Assembly: GCF_007991455.1 (NCBI RefSeq)
Contig: NZ_BJYJ01000001.1
Span: forward strand, 496,001 to 560,000
DNA: 64,000 bases
Direction: 5' to 3'
DNA from: Chryseobacterium hagamense
Lineage (GTDB): Bacteria > Bacteroidota > Bacteroidia > Flavobacteriales > Weeksellaceae
Shown in pieces: positions 44,663 through 52,359 of the stretch; the stretch's first letter is position 1; each line of letters opens with the position of its first letter. The notes below the pieces were generated by a model. That model was not told the DNA's origin, made no database searches, and saw nothing but the letters and a program-made list of their open reading frames with translations. The translations under genes were made by a program, and so were the position numbers.

Positions 44663-44712
44663 TTTAAATTTATTTTTAACCTAACAACCATTAGGCTAAT
44701 TTTAATTTATGG

Positions 44713-44720
44713 CAAAAATA
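44713..44720 (-). promoter_or_regulatory. -7 box of the ATP synthase operon head gene
   Basis: TATTTTTG on the minus strand, 51 bp before the ATG of the small membrane gene. Confidence 0.5.
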
Positions 44721-44828
44721 GGCTTTTTCCCCCGGATTTCATCATCATTTGATTTATATCATCCCTGCAAATTGCATCTTTATATATAATATTACCTTCC
44801 CGACCGTTTATAAATACCAAAAATTCCT

Positions 44829-44836
44829 TATTTTTG
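44829..44836 (+). promoter_or_regulatory. -7 box of ffh
   Basis: TATTTTTG (TAnnTTTG), 24 bp before the ffh ATG. It is back to back with the ATP synthase operon promoter. Confidence 0.6.
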
Positions 44837-44859
44837 CAGACCTATAATTTACAATAAAT

Positions 44860-46221
44860 ATGTTCAACAGTTTACAGGATAAATTAGACAAAGCGCTGCA
44901 CAATATTTCAGGACGTGGAAAAATCACGGAAATCAATGTAGCGGAGACCGTAAAAGAGATTAGAAGAGCGTTGGTGGATGCCGACGTTAATTATAAAGTT
45001 GCAAAAGACCTTACCAAAAGAGTTCAGGACAAAGCGTTGGGACAGGATGTCCTTACTTCCCTTACCCCGGGCCAGCTGATGACGAAGATTGTTCATGATG
45101 AGCTGGTGGATCTGATGGGAGGTTCGCAGGAAGGCATCAACCTTTCGGGAAAACCTTCGGTAATCCTTATTGCAGGGCTTCAGGGTTCCGGGAAAACTAC
45201 TTTCTCCGGGAAATTAGCCAGTTATTTAAAGACGAAAAGAAGTAAAAAGCCACTTCTGGTTGCCTGTGACGTGTACCGTCCGGCGGCGATTGATCAGCTG
45301 AAAGTACTGGGAGGCCAGATCGGGGTTCCCGTTTTCACGGAAGAAGGTTCGATGGATCCTTCAAGCATTTCACAGAATGCCATCAATTTTGCGAAATCTA
45401 ATGGTCATGATGTGGTTATCGTCGATACGGCAGGACGTCTGGCGATTGATGAGCAGATGATGAATGAAATCAAAACGGTTCATGCGACGATCAAACCGAA
45501 CGAAACCTTATTTGTTGTGGATTCCATGACCGGTCAGGATGCGGTAAATACGGCAAAAGCGTTCAATGATGCTTTGAATTTCGACGGGGTCGTACTGACG
45601 AAGTTGGATGGTGATACCCGTGGTGGAGCCGCCTTGACGATCCGTTCCGTAGTGGAAAAACCGATCAAGTTCATTTCTACCGGTGAGAAGATGGAAGCTT
45701 TGGACCTTTTCTACCCGGAAAGGATGGCCGACAGGATCCTGGGAATGGGAGACGTTGTTTCCCTGGTAGAGAGAGCTCAGGAGCAGTTTGACGAAGAAGA
45801 AGCCAAAAAGCTTCATAAAAAAATTGCCAAAAACGAATTCGGTTTCGATGATTTCCTGAAGCAGATCAACCAGATCAAGAAGATGGGAAACATGAAGGAT
45901 CTGATGGGGATGATTCCGGGGGTCGGAAAAGCGATCAAGGATGTTGAAATCAGCGATGATGCCTTTAAACATATCGAAGCGATCATCTATTCCATGACTC
46001 CGGAAGAACGAAGAAGACCGTCGATCATCAATACCCAGAGAAAAAACCGGATTGCCAAAGGAGCCGGAAGAAAAATCGAGGATGTTAATCAATTGATGAA
46101 GCAGTTCGACCAGATGGGTAAAATGATGAAGATGATGCAGGGTCCTCAGGGAAAACAGATGATGCAGATGATGAGCAAAATGCCGAATATGCCTGGAATG
46201 GGCGGAATGTTCGGAAAATAA
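44860..46221 (+). CDS. ffh: Signal recognition particle protein Ffh
   Basis: A 453-residue SRP54-type GTPase that brings signal-sequence-bearing ribosomes to FtsY at the membrane. The N-domain (1-90) is followed by the G-domain with GLQGSGKTT (G1, residues 106-113), DVYRPAA, DTAGRL and TKLDGDTRGG. The C-terminal M-domain (about 300-453) is methionine-rich (MGKMMKMMQGPQGKQMMQMM), as needed to grip signal sequences and 4.5S RNA. No 4.5S RNA gene was seen nearby. A TM2-domain gene follows after 30 bp. Confidence 0.98.
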   Translation: MFNSLQDKLDKALHNISGRGKITEINVAETVKEIRRALVDADVNYKVAKDLTKRVQDKALGQDVLTSLTPGQLMTKIVHDELVDLMGGSQEGINLSGKPSVILIAGLQGSGKTTFSGKLASYLKTKRSKKPLLVACDVYRPAAIDQLKVLGGQIGVPVFTEEGSMDPSSISQNAINFAKSNGHDVVIVDTAGRLAIDEQMMNEIKTVHATIKPNETLFVVDSMTGQDAVNTAKAFNDALNFDGVVLTKLDGDTRGGAALTIRSVVEKPIKFISTGEKMEALDLFYPERMADRILGMGDVVSLVERAQEQFDEEEAKKLHKKIAKNEFGFDDFLKQINQIKKMGNMKDLMGMIPGVGKAIKDVEISDDAFKHIEAIIYSMTPEERRRPSIINTQRKNRIAKGAGRKIEDVNQLMKQFDQMGKMMKMMQGPQGKQMMQMMSKMPNMPGMGGMFGK

Positions 46222-46251
46222 ACACACCAAAAACTAATTAAAAATATTATT

Positions 46252-46536
46252 ATGGAAATTAATGAAAAGCAGGGCAACTACAATTACAATTCGGGTGCCC
46301 CGTATAAGTCTGAGAAAAAAGTAATTGCCGGAATTCTAGGAATATTACTGGGCGGCTTGGGAATTCACAAGTTTTATCTGGGTTATACCAAAGCAGGAAT
46401 CATCCAGCTGGTATTGGGAATTGTAACTTGCGGAATTGCTGGTATCATCGGTTTTATCGAAGGAATCATTTACCTTACCAAATCGGATGAGGAATTCGAC
46501 AGAACGTATGTCCAGAACCAGAAAGAATGGTTTTAA
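46252..46536 (+). CDS. TM2 domain protein
   Basis: A 94-residue membrane protein with a TM2 domain: two helices, IAGILGILLGGLGIHKFYLGYTKAG and GIVTCGIAGIIGFIEGIIYL, containing the DRF-like 'HKFYLG' turn. A hydrophilic Asn/Tyr-rich start of about 20 residues precedes it. The domain's function is not established. It probably shares the ffh transcript and is closed by two terminators. Confidence 0.88.
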   Translation: MEINEKQGNYNYNSGAPYKSEKKVIAGILGILLGGLGIHKFYLGYTKAGIIQLVLGIVTCGIAGIIGFIEGIIYLTKSDEEFDRTYVQNQKEWF

Positions 46537-46558
46537 GCTAAAATTAAATATAAAAAAG

Positions 46559-46590
46559 AAATCCGGCCTGTTAAAGAGCCGGATTTTTTC
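46559..46590 (+). terminator. ffh-TM2 terminator
   Basis: AATCCGGC / GCCGGATT stem followed by TTTTT, 24 bp past the TM2 stop. Confidence 0.85.
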
Positions 46591-46596
46591 TGCACT

Positions 46597-46628
46597 TTGT
46601 CAAAGTTTAGATCTTTGACAAATTTTTT
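46597..46628 (+). terminator. Second hairpin before the OMP gene
   Basis: TTTGTCAAAG / CTTTGACAAA, a perfect 10-bp stem followed by a T tract; it also lies downstream of the convergent OMP gene. Confidence 0.75.
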
Positions 46629-47272
46629 TACTTATCGGATTTCTGGGCTTTAGCTTTGATGAAATAAGAGAACCCTAAGTTTACACCGAAATTGCTTCTT
46701 GTCGTTTTAACTTCAGTATTATAATAAGTGTCTTTTGTATAATACTGGTCAAATCCAAGACCCAGATTGATTCCCAAAGACTGGGTAGCCATGTAAGTAA
46801 CTCCTCCTTTGGCTTTCCATGCCAGCCCGTCTTCCGTAGCATCTCCTGAGAAAAGGATCGGATCATATACTGCATTGGCAATATTATATTTCGTTTTGGT
46901 AGAACCATAACCGATGCCTGCTCCGATAAAAGGGAAAAATTTACCTCCCGTGTTGAAATAATACGTTGCAGTCGGCATTACGGAAAAAGTAGAGAGGGTT
47001 ACTTTGCTCCCGTCCTGCTTCTGCGTAGTGCTGTCAAAACCCAGGTCAATACCTACCGCAAGACCATCGATTACGAAATATCCTACAGACGGTGTTACGG
47101 AAAATCTTGAAATTTTCGGCCCGTCCTCAGATTGTCCGTTGGCTTTCATTTTAGAACTTTGGGTATTGAAACCAAGACCGGTATTTCCACTGATGACCCA
47201 GTCTCCTTTAGTCATTTGTGCATTAGACAAACCGAAAAGTGCCACTGCACCTGCTAATAATAATTTTTTCAT
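46628..47272 (-). CDS. Outer-membrane beta-barrel protein 1
   Basis: A 214-residue exported protein. Signal peptide MKKLLLAGAVALFGLSNAQ; then an antiparallel beta pattern (GDWVISGNTGLGF..., VTPSVGYFVIDGLAVGIDLGF, ATYYFNTGGKFFPFIGAGIGYG, GVTYMATQSLGINLGLGFDQYY). This fits an eight-strand small barrel of the OmpA/OmpX-like outer_membrane beta-barrel family. It is the first of five similar genes in a row, all on the minus strand. No ligand or partner is evident. The C-terminal aromatic-rich stretch FGVNLGFSYFIKA is followed by a short basic tail. Confidence 0.82.
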   Translation of the reverse strand: MKKLLLAGAVALFGLSNAQMTKGDWVISGNTGLGFNTQSSKMKANGQSEDGPKISRFSVTPSVGYFVIDGLAVGIDLGFDSTTQKQDGSKVTLSTFSVMPTATYYFNTGGKFFPFIGAGIGYGSTKTKYNIANAVYDPILFSGDATEDGLAWKAKGGVTYMATQSLGINLGLGFDQYYTKDTYYNTEVKTTRSNFGVNLGFSYFIKAKAQKSDK

Positions 47273-47309
47273 AAAGATTTATTTAAAAAAGTTTAGTTGT
47301 ATGGTTGAT

Positions 47310-47978
47310 TTATTTGGCAAAAACATATTTCACCCCGAAGGAAACGGCAGAAAGATTCAGGCCGAAATCATAATTTTTGCCGTCACGGGGATCCATATCC
47401 CTGGATTTAATATTCTTATAGCCAAACTCTCCTATCGATGCTTCGACGGACCAGTTTTTATTCAGGAAATAATCAAACCCCGGTTTTACATTAATCCCGA
47501 TGGAAGTATATTTATTGTCATAAGCAGTCGTTTGTTGATCTACAGATCCGGCAGAATCATAGATATTGGTGATCAAAGCGTGCTGATTGATTTTTCCGAA
47601 TTCCAAAGGAATCTGAAGCTGGCCGAAAAAGTATAGTTTTTCTGATAAGGTCCAGTACTTCCTTACAAAAGGAGCTACCGTAACCGCGCTTGTTTTTCCT
47701 GAGTAATTAATAATTGTGGTAAGAAATCCACCGCCCAGGGTTTCGGTATAATCCAGTTTGCCGATGGTATATCCCAGACCGGTACCGATGGCAAGATTCG
47801 GAGCGATGAATACACCGGCCGCCGGAATGATTTTGAAAGTCTGGTCGCTAAAATCCGTATTTGAGGTTTCTGTCTTAATATAATTTACCTGTCCGGAAAT
47901 ATAGACGGTTCCTGTTTTAATCTGAGCATTTGAAAGGCTGTACAACACGGCTGCACCGGCAATCAATAATTTTTTCAT
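47310..47978 (-). CDS. Outer-membrane beta-barrel protein 2
   Basis: A 222-residue exported small barrel. Signal peptide MKKLLIAGAAVLYSLSNAQ. It is close kin to barrel 3: both have IAPFVRKYWTLSEKLYFFGQLQIPLEFGK-type and KPGFDYFLNKNWSVEASIGEFGY-type stretches and end in SFGVKYVFAK. The length and strand pattern suggest eight strands. No terminator was seen behind it; a 37-bp spacer separates it from barrel 1. Confidence 0.82.
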   Translation of the reverse strand: MKKLLIAGAAVLYSLSNAQIKTGTVYISGQVNYIKTETSNTDFSDQTFKIIPAAGVFIAPNLAIGTGLGYTIGKLDYTETLGGGFLTTIINYSGKTSAVTVAPFVRKYWTLSEKLYFFGQLQIPLEFGKINQHALITNIYDSAGSVDQQTTAYDNKYTSIGINVKPGFDYFLNKNWSVEASIGEFGYKNIKSRDMDPRDGKNYDFGLNLSAVSFGVKYVFAK

Positions 47979-48006
47979 GATGATTAGTTAAAAAAAGGAT
48001 TAAGCG

Positions 48007-48040
48007 AAAAAAGCCCTGAGTTAAAAACTGAGGACTTTTT
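48007..48040 (-). terminator. Terminator of barrel 3
   Basis: AAAAGCCCTGAG / CTGAGGACTTTTT stem with a T tract, 20 bp past the stop at 48061. Confidence 0.7.
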
Positions 48041-48060
48041 CATCTTATATGATTTGTTTA

Positions 48061-48720
48061 TTACTTGGCAAAAACATATTTAACACCGAAGGTTACGGTA
48101 GATAGGTTCAGACCGAAGCTGTAGTTGTTGGTAGCATCACCGTCTTTCGGCTTGAAGTTGTTGTATCCGAATTCTCCGATCGTTGCTTCGATAGACCAGT
48201 TTTTGTTAAGGAAATAATCCAGACCCGGCTTTACCGTTACTCCAACCTGGGTATATTTTGCTTCGGAAGAAGAAGATACCGTGGTTACAGAAGATCCTGA
48301 AGTAGTTACTGTCGTATTTTCAACTTCAGCTTTTCCGAACTGCATTGGTACTGCCAACTGACCGAAGATGTATAATTTATCTCCTAAAGTCCAGTACTTT
48401 CTTGCGAAAGGGGCCACTACAAAAGCAGGCTGCTTTGTTTCATTGGTTGTTACGATTGTTGTTCCCGGTACCATGAAATTGTTTACGATATTTGTCTCTT
48501 TCTGAGTCTGGTATCCGATTCCTAAACCGATTGCAAAATTGTTGCTGACGAAATATCCAACCGTAGGCAAAACATTGAAGTTTTCAGTCTTATTGTTTCC
48601 GTTGTTTCTCTCCTGTTGAGAATAACCTACAGATCCTGATAAATAAGTAGTTCCTGCTGCAATCTGAGCGTTAGATAAACCGAAAAGGGCAATAGCACCC
48701 GCCATTAATACTTTCTTCAT
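48061..48720 (-). CDS. Outer-membrane beta-barrel protein 3
   Basis: A 219-residue exported barrel. Signal peptide MKKVLMAGAIALFGLSNAQ. Strands include VLPTVGYFVSNNFAIGLGIGYQ and FVVAPFARKYWTLGDKLYIFGQLAVPMQFGK; the end is TVTFGVKYVFAK. It is the nearest paralogue of barrel 2 by its central and C-terminal stretches. A Ser/Thr-rich insert (EVENTTVTTSGSSVTTVSS) may be an outer loop. A -7 box (TAAATTTG) lies upstream. Confidence 0.83.
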   Translation of the reverse strand: MKKVLMAGAIALFGLSNAQIAAGTTYLSGSVGYSQQERNNGNNKTENFNVLPTVGYFVSNNFAIGLGIGYQTQKETNIVNNFMVPGTTIVTTNETKQPAFVVAPFARKYWTLGDKLYIFGQLAVPMQFGKAEVENTTVTTSGSSVTTVSSSSEAKYTQVGVTVKPGLDYFLNKNWSIEATIGEFGYNNFKPKDGDATNNYSFGLNLSTVTFGVKYVFAK

Positions 48721-48749
48721 TTTTTTAAAAATTTAATACTTTCTGACGG

Positions 48750-48757
48750 CAAATTTA
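48750..48757 (-). promoter_or_regulatory. -7 box of barrel 3
   Basis: TAAATTTG on the minus strand, 29 bp before the ATG. Confidence 0.5.
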
Positions 48758-48880
48758 CAGTGGTGCCGGTGAATATTAAAATTTGTTAATGTGATTAATA
48801 TCATCACCCGATATTTCTAATTTTCGAGAATAAAATGTATTAAAAATAGAGCACTTATATTTTCGGCAACTATATATCAA

Positions 48881-48912
48881 AATTAGTTCCGATTCTGCAA
48901 CCGGAACTAATT
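48881..48912 (-). terminator. Terminator of barrel 4
   Basis: AATTAGTTCCG / CGGAACTAATT stem with a 10-nt loop, 19 bp past the stop at 48932. Confidence 0.75.
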
Positions 48913-48931
48913 ATATTTAGTTTAAAAAATT

Positions 48932-49453
48932 TTATTTCAGGAAGAAATTTGCGCCGAAATTGACGGCACCGAAGTTAAAACGGTCATTCCTGTTCCAGCG
49001 GGGATCAGGTCCCGGACCATAATTTTTGTATTTGCTGCCGATATTCTGGAAGCCTAAGTACAGTTCAACCTTTTTCATCTGGTATCCTACCCTGGGGGCA
49101 ACATACAGACCGCTGTTGATGTAATTTCTGGTAGAGATGGCTGCTCCCAGATCCAGACCGACAAAAAGAGGAACCTTATTAAAGGTATACTTTCCGGAAA
49201 CGGCAAGAGGAATAAATCCGAAGTCATCCACATTGTCTTTTCCGAAAAAGTGGGAATATCCTGTGGCAGCACCGATATCCAGACCTTTTGTAATGTTCCA
49301 CATATAGGCAGCGTCGATTCCCAGGGTTACACTCGCTGCATCTGCCGCATCGCCCAGCGGAGCACCGATATGGCCACCAAGCCTGAAGCCTTCCTGCGCC
49401 TGTGCAAGCCCGCCGAATAATGCAAATGCACCTGCTAATACTAGTTTTTTCAT
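48932..49453 (-). CDS. Outer-membrane beta-barrel protein 4
   Basis: A 173-residue exported protein, the smallest of the five. Signal peptide MKKLVLAGAFALFGGLAQAQ. Strands: LGGHIGAPLGDAADAASVTLGIDAAYM, GLDIGAATGYSHFFG, FIPLAVSGKYTF, LFVGLDLGAAIS, and the end is NFGAVNFGANFFLK. It differs in its core from barrels 2 and 3. Function unknown. Confidence 0.82.
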   Translation of the reverse strand: MKKLVLAGAFALFGGLAQAQEGFRLGGHIGAPLGDAADAASVTLGIDAAYMWNITKGLDIGAATGYSHFFGKDNVDDFGFIPLAVSGKYTFNKVPLFVGLDLGAAISTRNYINSGLYVAPRVGYQMKKVELYLGFQNIGSKYKNYGPGPDPRWNRNDRFNFGAVNFGANFFLK

Positions 49454-49510
49454 TTTAATAGGTTTAAAATTAGAATGTATCTTTTAGTAATTGAAATTTT
49501 ACATAAAAAC

Positions 49511-49544
49511 AAAAAAGCGGTACAAATTCTGTACCGCTTTTTTG
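49511..49544 (-). terminator. Terminator of barrel 5
   Basis: AAAAAGCGGTAC / GTACCGCTTTTT stem with a T tract, 18 bp past the stop at 49562. Confidence 0.85.
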
Positions 49545-49561
49545 TTTAATGGAATAACTCC

Positions 49562-50233
49562 TTAGTTCCCTCCGAATTTGAATCCTATTCCGACCTGTAA
49601 GAAACTATTTTTTAAAGTTTCGTTTCCTTCCGGCTTTTTAATAAGGTTGGAAACCCCGAGATTATATCGGGCATCGAAGAATAAACCGTTTTCCAACGTA
49701 TATTCTGCACCTACAAACGGAGCCAGATTTAAAGTATTAACGTTATCTTTTACATCTTCACTTGAACTTTCGCTTTGAGTTTCCGTTTGTCCCATAGCCG
49801 ATGCTGTTAAGGTAGCAGTATAATCCACCTTGGCAGAAGTTACGATGCCTACGTTAAGACCTAACCCGAAAGCTAAATTTTCAGTTGCATAAAATTTAGC
49901 ACTTACCGGAATCTGTACGGTTCCGAATTTCCAATCTGTTTTTTCGGTCCCTGTTACGCTGACACCGCTTTCATTGTAAGATACCGATTCTTCCTGCTTA
50001 CCCCCAATTGGAGAATACAAGACTTCACCCTGCAGGGCAAATTTATCACTGATTTTATATTCTGCCAGAAAACCCGCGTAAAAAGTAGATTTTGCATCGA
50101 ATTTATACTTTTCTCCGTCACTCTTTCCAGTGAGCATTGATAATGAATAACCTGCTTTAGGTCCAAATCTGAATTCCTGAGCGTGTAGGCTCATTCCCAT
50201 AACAGCAACTGCTGCGAAAAATAACTTTTTCAT
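49562..50233 (-). CDS. Outer-membrane beta-barrel protein 5
   Basis: A 223-residue exported protein. Signal peptide MKKLFFAAVAVMGMSLHAQ. It opens RFGPKAGYSLSMLTGKSDGEKYKFDAKSTFYAGFLAEYKISDKFALQGEVLYSP, the PorT/PF13568-type barrel start, and ends FLQVGIGFKFGGN. It is the most distant of the five. A -7 box (TATTTTTG) lies upstream. Function unknown. Confidence 0.83.
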   Translation of the reverse strand: MKKLFFAAVAVMGMSLHAQEFRFGPKAGYSLSMLTGKSDGEKYKFDAKSTFYAGFLAEYKISDKFALQGEVLYSPIGGKQEESVSYNESGVSVTGTEKTDWKFGTVQIPVSAKFYATENLAFGLGLNVGIVTSAKVDYTATLTASAMGQTETQSESSSEDVKDNVNTLNLAPFVGAEYTLENGLFFDARYNLGVSNLIKKPEGNETLKNSFLQVGIGFKFGGN

Positions 50234-50260
50234 GCTTAAAGTTTTTAATTAATTCGACAG

Positions 50261-50268
50261 CAAAAATA
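50261..50268 (-). promoter_or_regulatory. -7 box of barrel 5
   Basis: TATTTTTG on the minus strand, 27 bp before the ATG. Confidence 0.5.
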
Positions 50269-50319
50269 ACATTTTTTTTTAAATATCAAAATCCATCATT
50301 TTCTTGCGGAAAAATTAAA

Positions 50320-50349
50320 AATGCAGAACAATTTTAATTATTCTGCATT
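50320..50349 (-). terminator. phoH terminator
   Basis: AATGCAGAA / TTCTGCATT stem with a 12-nt AT-rich loop, 24 bp past the stop at 50374. Confidence 0.7.
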
Positions 50350-50373
50350 AATAAGTTTATAATTTAACTAAAA

Positions 50374-51333
50374 TTATTCCGCTCTGTTCTTTTTATCCTC
50401 TGCATTGTAAGCTAAAATAATTTTTTTAACAACAGGATGCCTTACCACATCCTCTTCCGTTAAATGAACAAATCCTATCTCTTTTACGTCCTGAAGGATT
50501 CTCATGGCTTCTTTAAGTCCGGACTGTTGTTTTGGGGGAAGATCAATCTGCGTCGGGTCTCCCGTAATAATAAATTTCGCGTTCATTCCCATCCGCGTCA
50601 GAAACATTTTCATCTGGGAATGGGTGGTATTCTGCGCTTCATCCAGGATGACGAAAGCATCATCCAGGGTCCGTCCTCTCATGAAGGCCAGCGGAGCCAC
50701 TTCAATCACTTTTTTCTCAATAAACCCTTCCAGCTTTTCATGCGGAATCATATCTCTGAGTGCATCATACAAAGGCTGTAAATACGGATCCAGTTTTTCT
50801 TTGAGATCCCCCGGCAGGAATCCCAGACTTTCCCCGGCTTCAACAGCAGGCCTTGTAAGAACGATTCTTTTTACCTGCTTTTCTTTCAGCGCTTTTGCAG
50901 CCAGGGCAACGCTGGTATAAGTTTTTCCCGTTCCTGCAGGACCGATCGCAAAAACCATATCTTTTTTCTCAGTTTCTTTCACCAGCTTTTTAAGATTGGT
51001 GGTTTTTGCTTTAATAATCTTCCCGTTTACGCCCTTTACGATGATGTCCTGATCAAAAACCAGCTGCTTTTCATTCTCATCTTTGATATTCAGGATATTC
51101 TCAACATCTTTCAGCCCGATGGAATTGTTTTTTGAAATGTAATTAACGATATCATCCAGCTTTTTCCTGAATACATCCAGGGCTTCCTGATTTCCCATTG
51201 CAAAAATATAGTGGTCCCTGCCGGTAATTTTAAGGGTCGGAAAAGTTGATTTGATTAAATTGAAATATTGGTTATTCACCCCATAGAAGATCTTCGCATC
51301 GATGTCCTCCAGATCATAGGTTAATTCAAACAT
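50374..51333 (-). CDS. phoH: PhoH family protein
   Basis: A 319-residue cytoplasmic P-loop ATPase. Walker A is GPAGTGKTYT (131-140); Walker B is VILDEAQNTT; PAVEAGESLGFLPGDLKEKLDPYLQPLYDAL and FIITGDPTQIDLP are the family stretches. The N-terminal ~110 residues (FELTYDLEDIDAKIFYG, with a KH-like IVNYI region) are normal for the PhoH/PhoL branch. In other bacteria PhoH-like proteins act in RNA metabolism; the exact role here is not shown. It is divergent from the SAM hydrolase-like gene. Confidence 0.94.
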   Translation of the reverse strand: MFELTYDLEDIDAKIFYGVNNQYFNLIKSTFPTLKITGRDHYIFAMGNQEALDVFRKKLDDIVNYISKNNSIGLKDVENILNIKDENEKQLVFDQDIIVKGVNGKIIKAKTTNLKKLVKETEKKDMVFAIGPAGTGKTYTSVALAAKALKEKQVKRIVLTRPAVEAGESLGFLPGDLKEKLDPYLQPLYDALRDMIPHEKLEGFIEKKVIEVAPLAFMRGRTLDDAFVILDEAQNTTHSQMKMFLTRMGMNAKFIITGDPTQIDLPPKQQSGLKEAMRILQDVKEIGFVHLTEEDVVRHPVVKKIILAYNAEDKKNRAE

Positions 51334-51434
51334 GCAGTCGTCGTATTAATTTTAGATTTTAAATGTAATGCTTTTTTTAAAAACTTATATCAAATTCTTT
51401 TCCAATATTTACCGGGCTTTCCTTTTATTTTAAA

Positions 51435-51442
51435 TAAATTTG
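51435..51442 (+). promoter_or_regulatory. -7 box of the DUF62 gene
   Basis: TAAATTTG, 27 bp before the ATG. Confidence 0.55.
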
Positions 51443-51468
51443 CATTTCTATCACTTTACCAGCAATCC

Positions 51469-52296
51469 ATGCCAATCATTACCCTTACTTCAGATTTCGG
51501 AAATTTGGATTACAGAGTCGCCGCTGTAAAAGGCAGTATTCTTTCTCTGAACCGGGAGGTTAATATTGTTGACATTACCCACGACATACAGGCTTTTAAC
51601 CTGATACAGACCTCTTACATCGTAAGAAATGCCTATAAACACTTTCCGAAAGGAACCATCCATATCATCTCCGTAGACAGTTTCCACAACCGGTCGAGGA
51701 TCAATATTCTCTATAAATCAGACGGACATTACTTCCTCGCGGCGGACAACGGCGTCCTGAGCCTGATTTTTTTCGACATCAAGCCCGAAGCTATCTTTGA
51801 AATTACTTTGAATCACCGGTTCGATGATGTGATCAATTTCACATCCACGGATATTTTTGTTCCTGCAGCAGTCCATCTCGCCAATGGCGGACTTCCCGAA
51901 GTGATCGGCCGGAAAATAGATGCCGCGAAGCAGCTCATGTTTCCTAAACCCGTTTATAATGAGTCTGAGAAGATGATTATCGGGGAAGTGACTTATATTG
52001 ACAATTTCGGAAATATAATCTCAAATATCAATAAAGATCTTTTTGATACCATCAGCAAAGGTTATGAAAATTTTACGATCAAATTCAGGAACCTGGCGCT
52101 GTCAAGGGTGTTTTCCAACCATACGGAAGTTGTTTCCGACTGGGAAAGGGAGACCGAGTTTCATGGCCAGTCGGCTGCTATTTTCAATGACAGCCAGCTT
52201 TTGGAGCTTACCATTTACAAAGGAAACCGGAAAAACGGAGCCAAATCACTCTTCGGAATGAATGTGGGCGAGAATATTTACATTGAATTTTTCTAA
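51469..52296 (+). CDS. SAM hydroxide adenosyltransferase (DUF62)
   Basis: A 275-residue protein of the family that breaks S-adenosylmethionine to adenosine and methionine with water (fluorinase/chlorinase relatives). It opens PIITLTSDFGNLDYRVAAVKGSIL, the DFG-type catalytic start, with IVDITHDIQAFNLIQTSYIVRNAY and IISVDSFHNRS and AADNGVLSLIF. The C-terminal domain carries YIDNFGNIISNI, the adenine-binding strand. Without the halogenase-specific residues checked, hydrolase is the safer reading. It reads rightwards into the E2 gene, which has its own -7 box. Confidence 0.88.
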   Translation: MPIITLTSDFGNLDYRVAAVKGSILSLNREVNIVDITHDIQAFNLIQTSYIVRNAYKHFPKGTIHIISVDSFHNRSRINILYKSDGHYFLAADNGVLSLIFFDIKPEAIFEITLNHRFDDVINFTSTDIFVPAAVHLANGGLPEVIGRKIDAAKQLMFPKPVYNESEKMIIGEVTYIDNFGNIISNINKDLFDTISKGYENFTIKFRNLALSRVFSNHTEVVSDWERETEFHGQSAAIFNDSQLLELTIYKGNRKNGAKSLFGMNVGENIYIEFF

Positions 52297-52331
52297 AATT
52301 TAATATTTCATAAAAAAAACGATTTTTTTTA

Positions 52332-52339
52332 TATATTTG
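52332..52339 (+). promoter_or_regulatory. -7 box of the E2 gene
   Basis: TATATTTG (TAnnTTTG), 21 bp before the ATG, within an A/T-rich leader. Confidence 0.6.
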
Positions 52340-52359
52340 TCAAAATCTAAAAATTAAAA

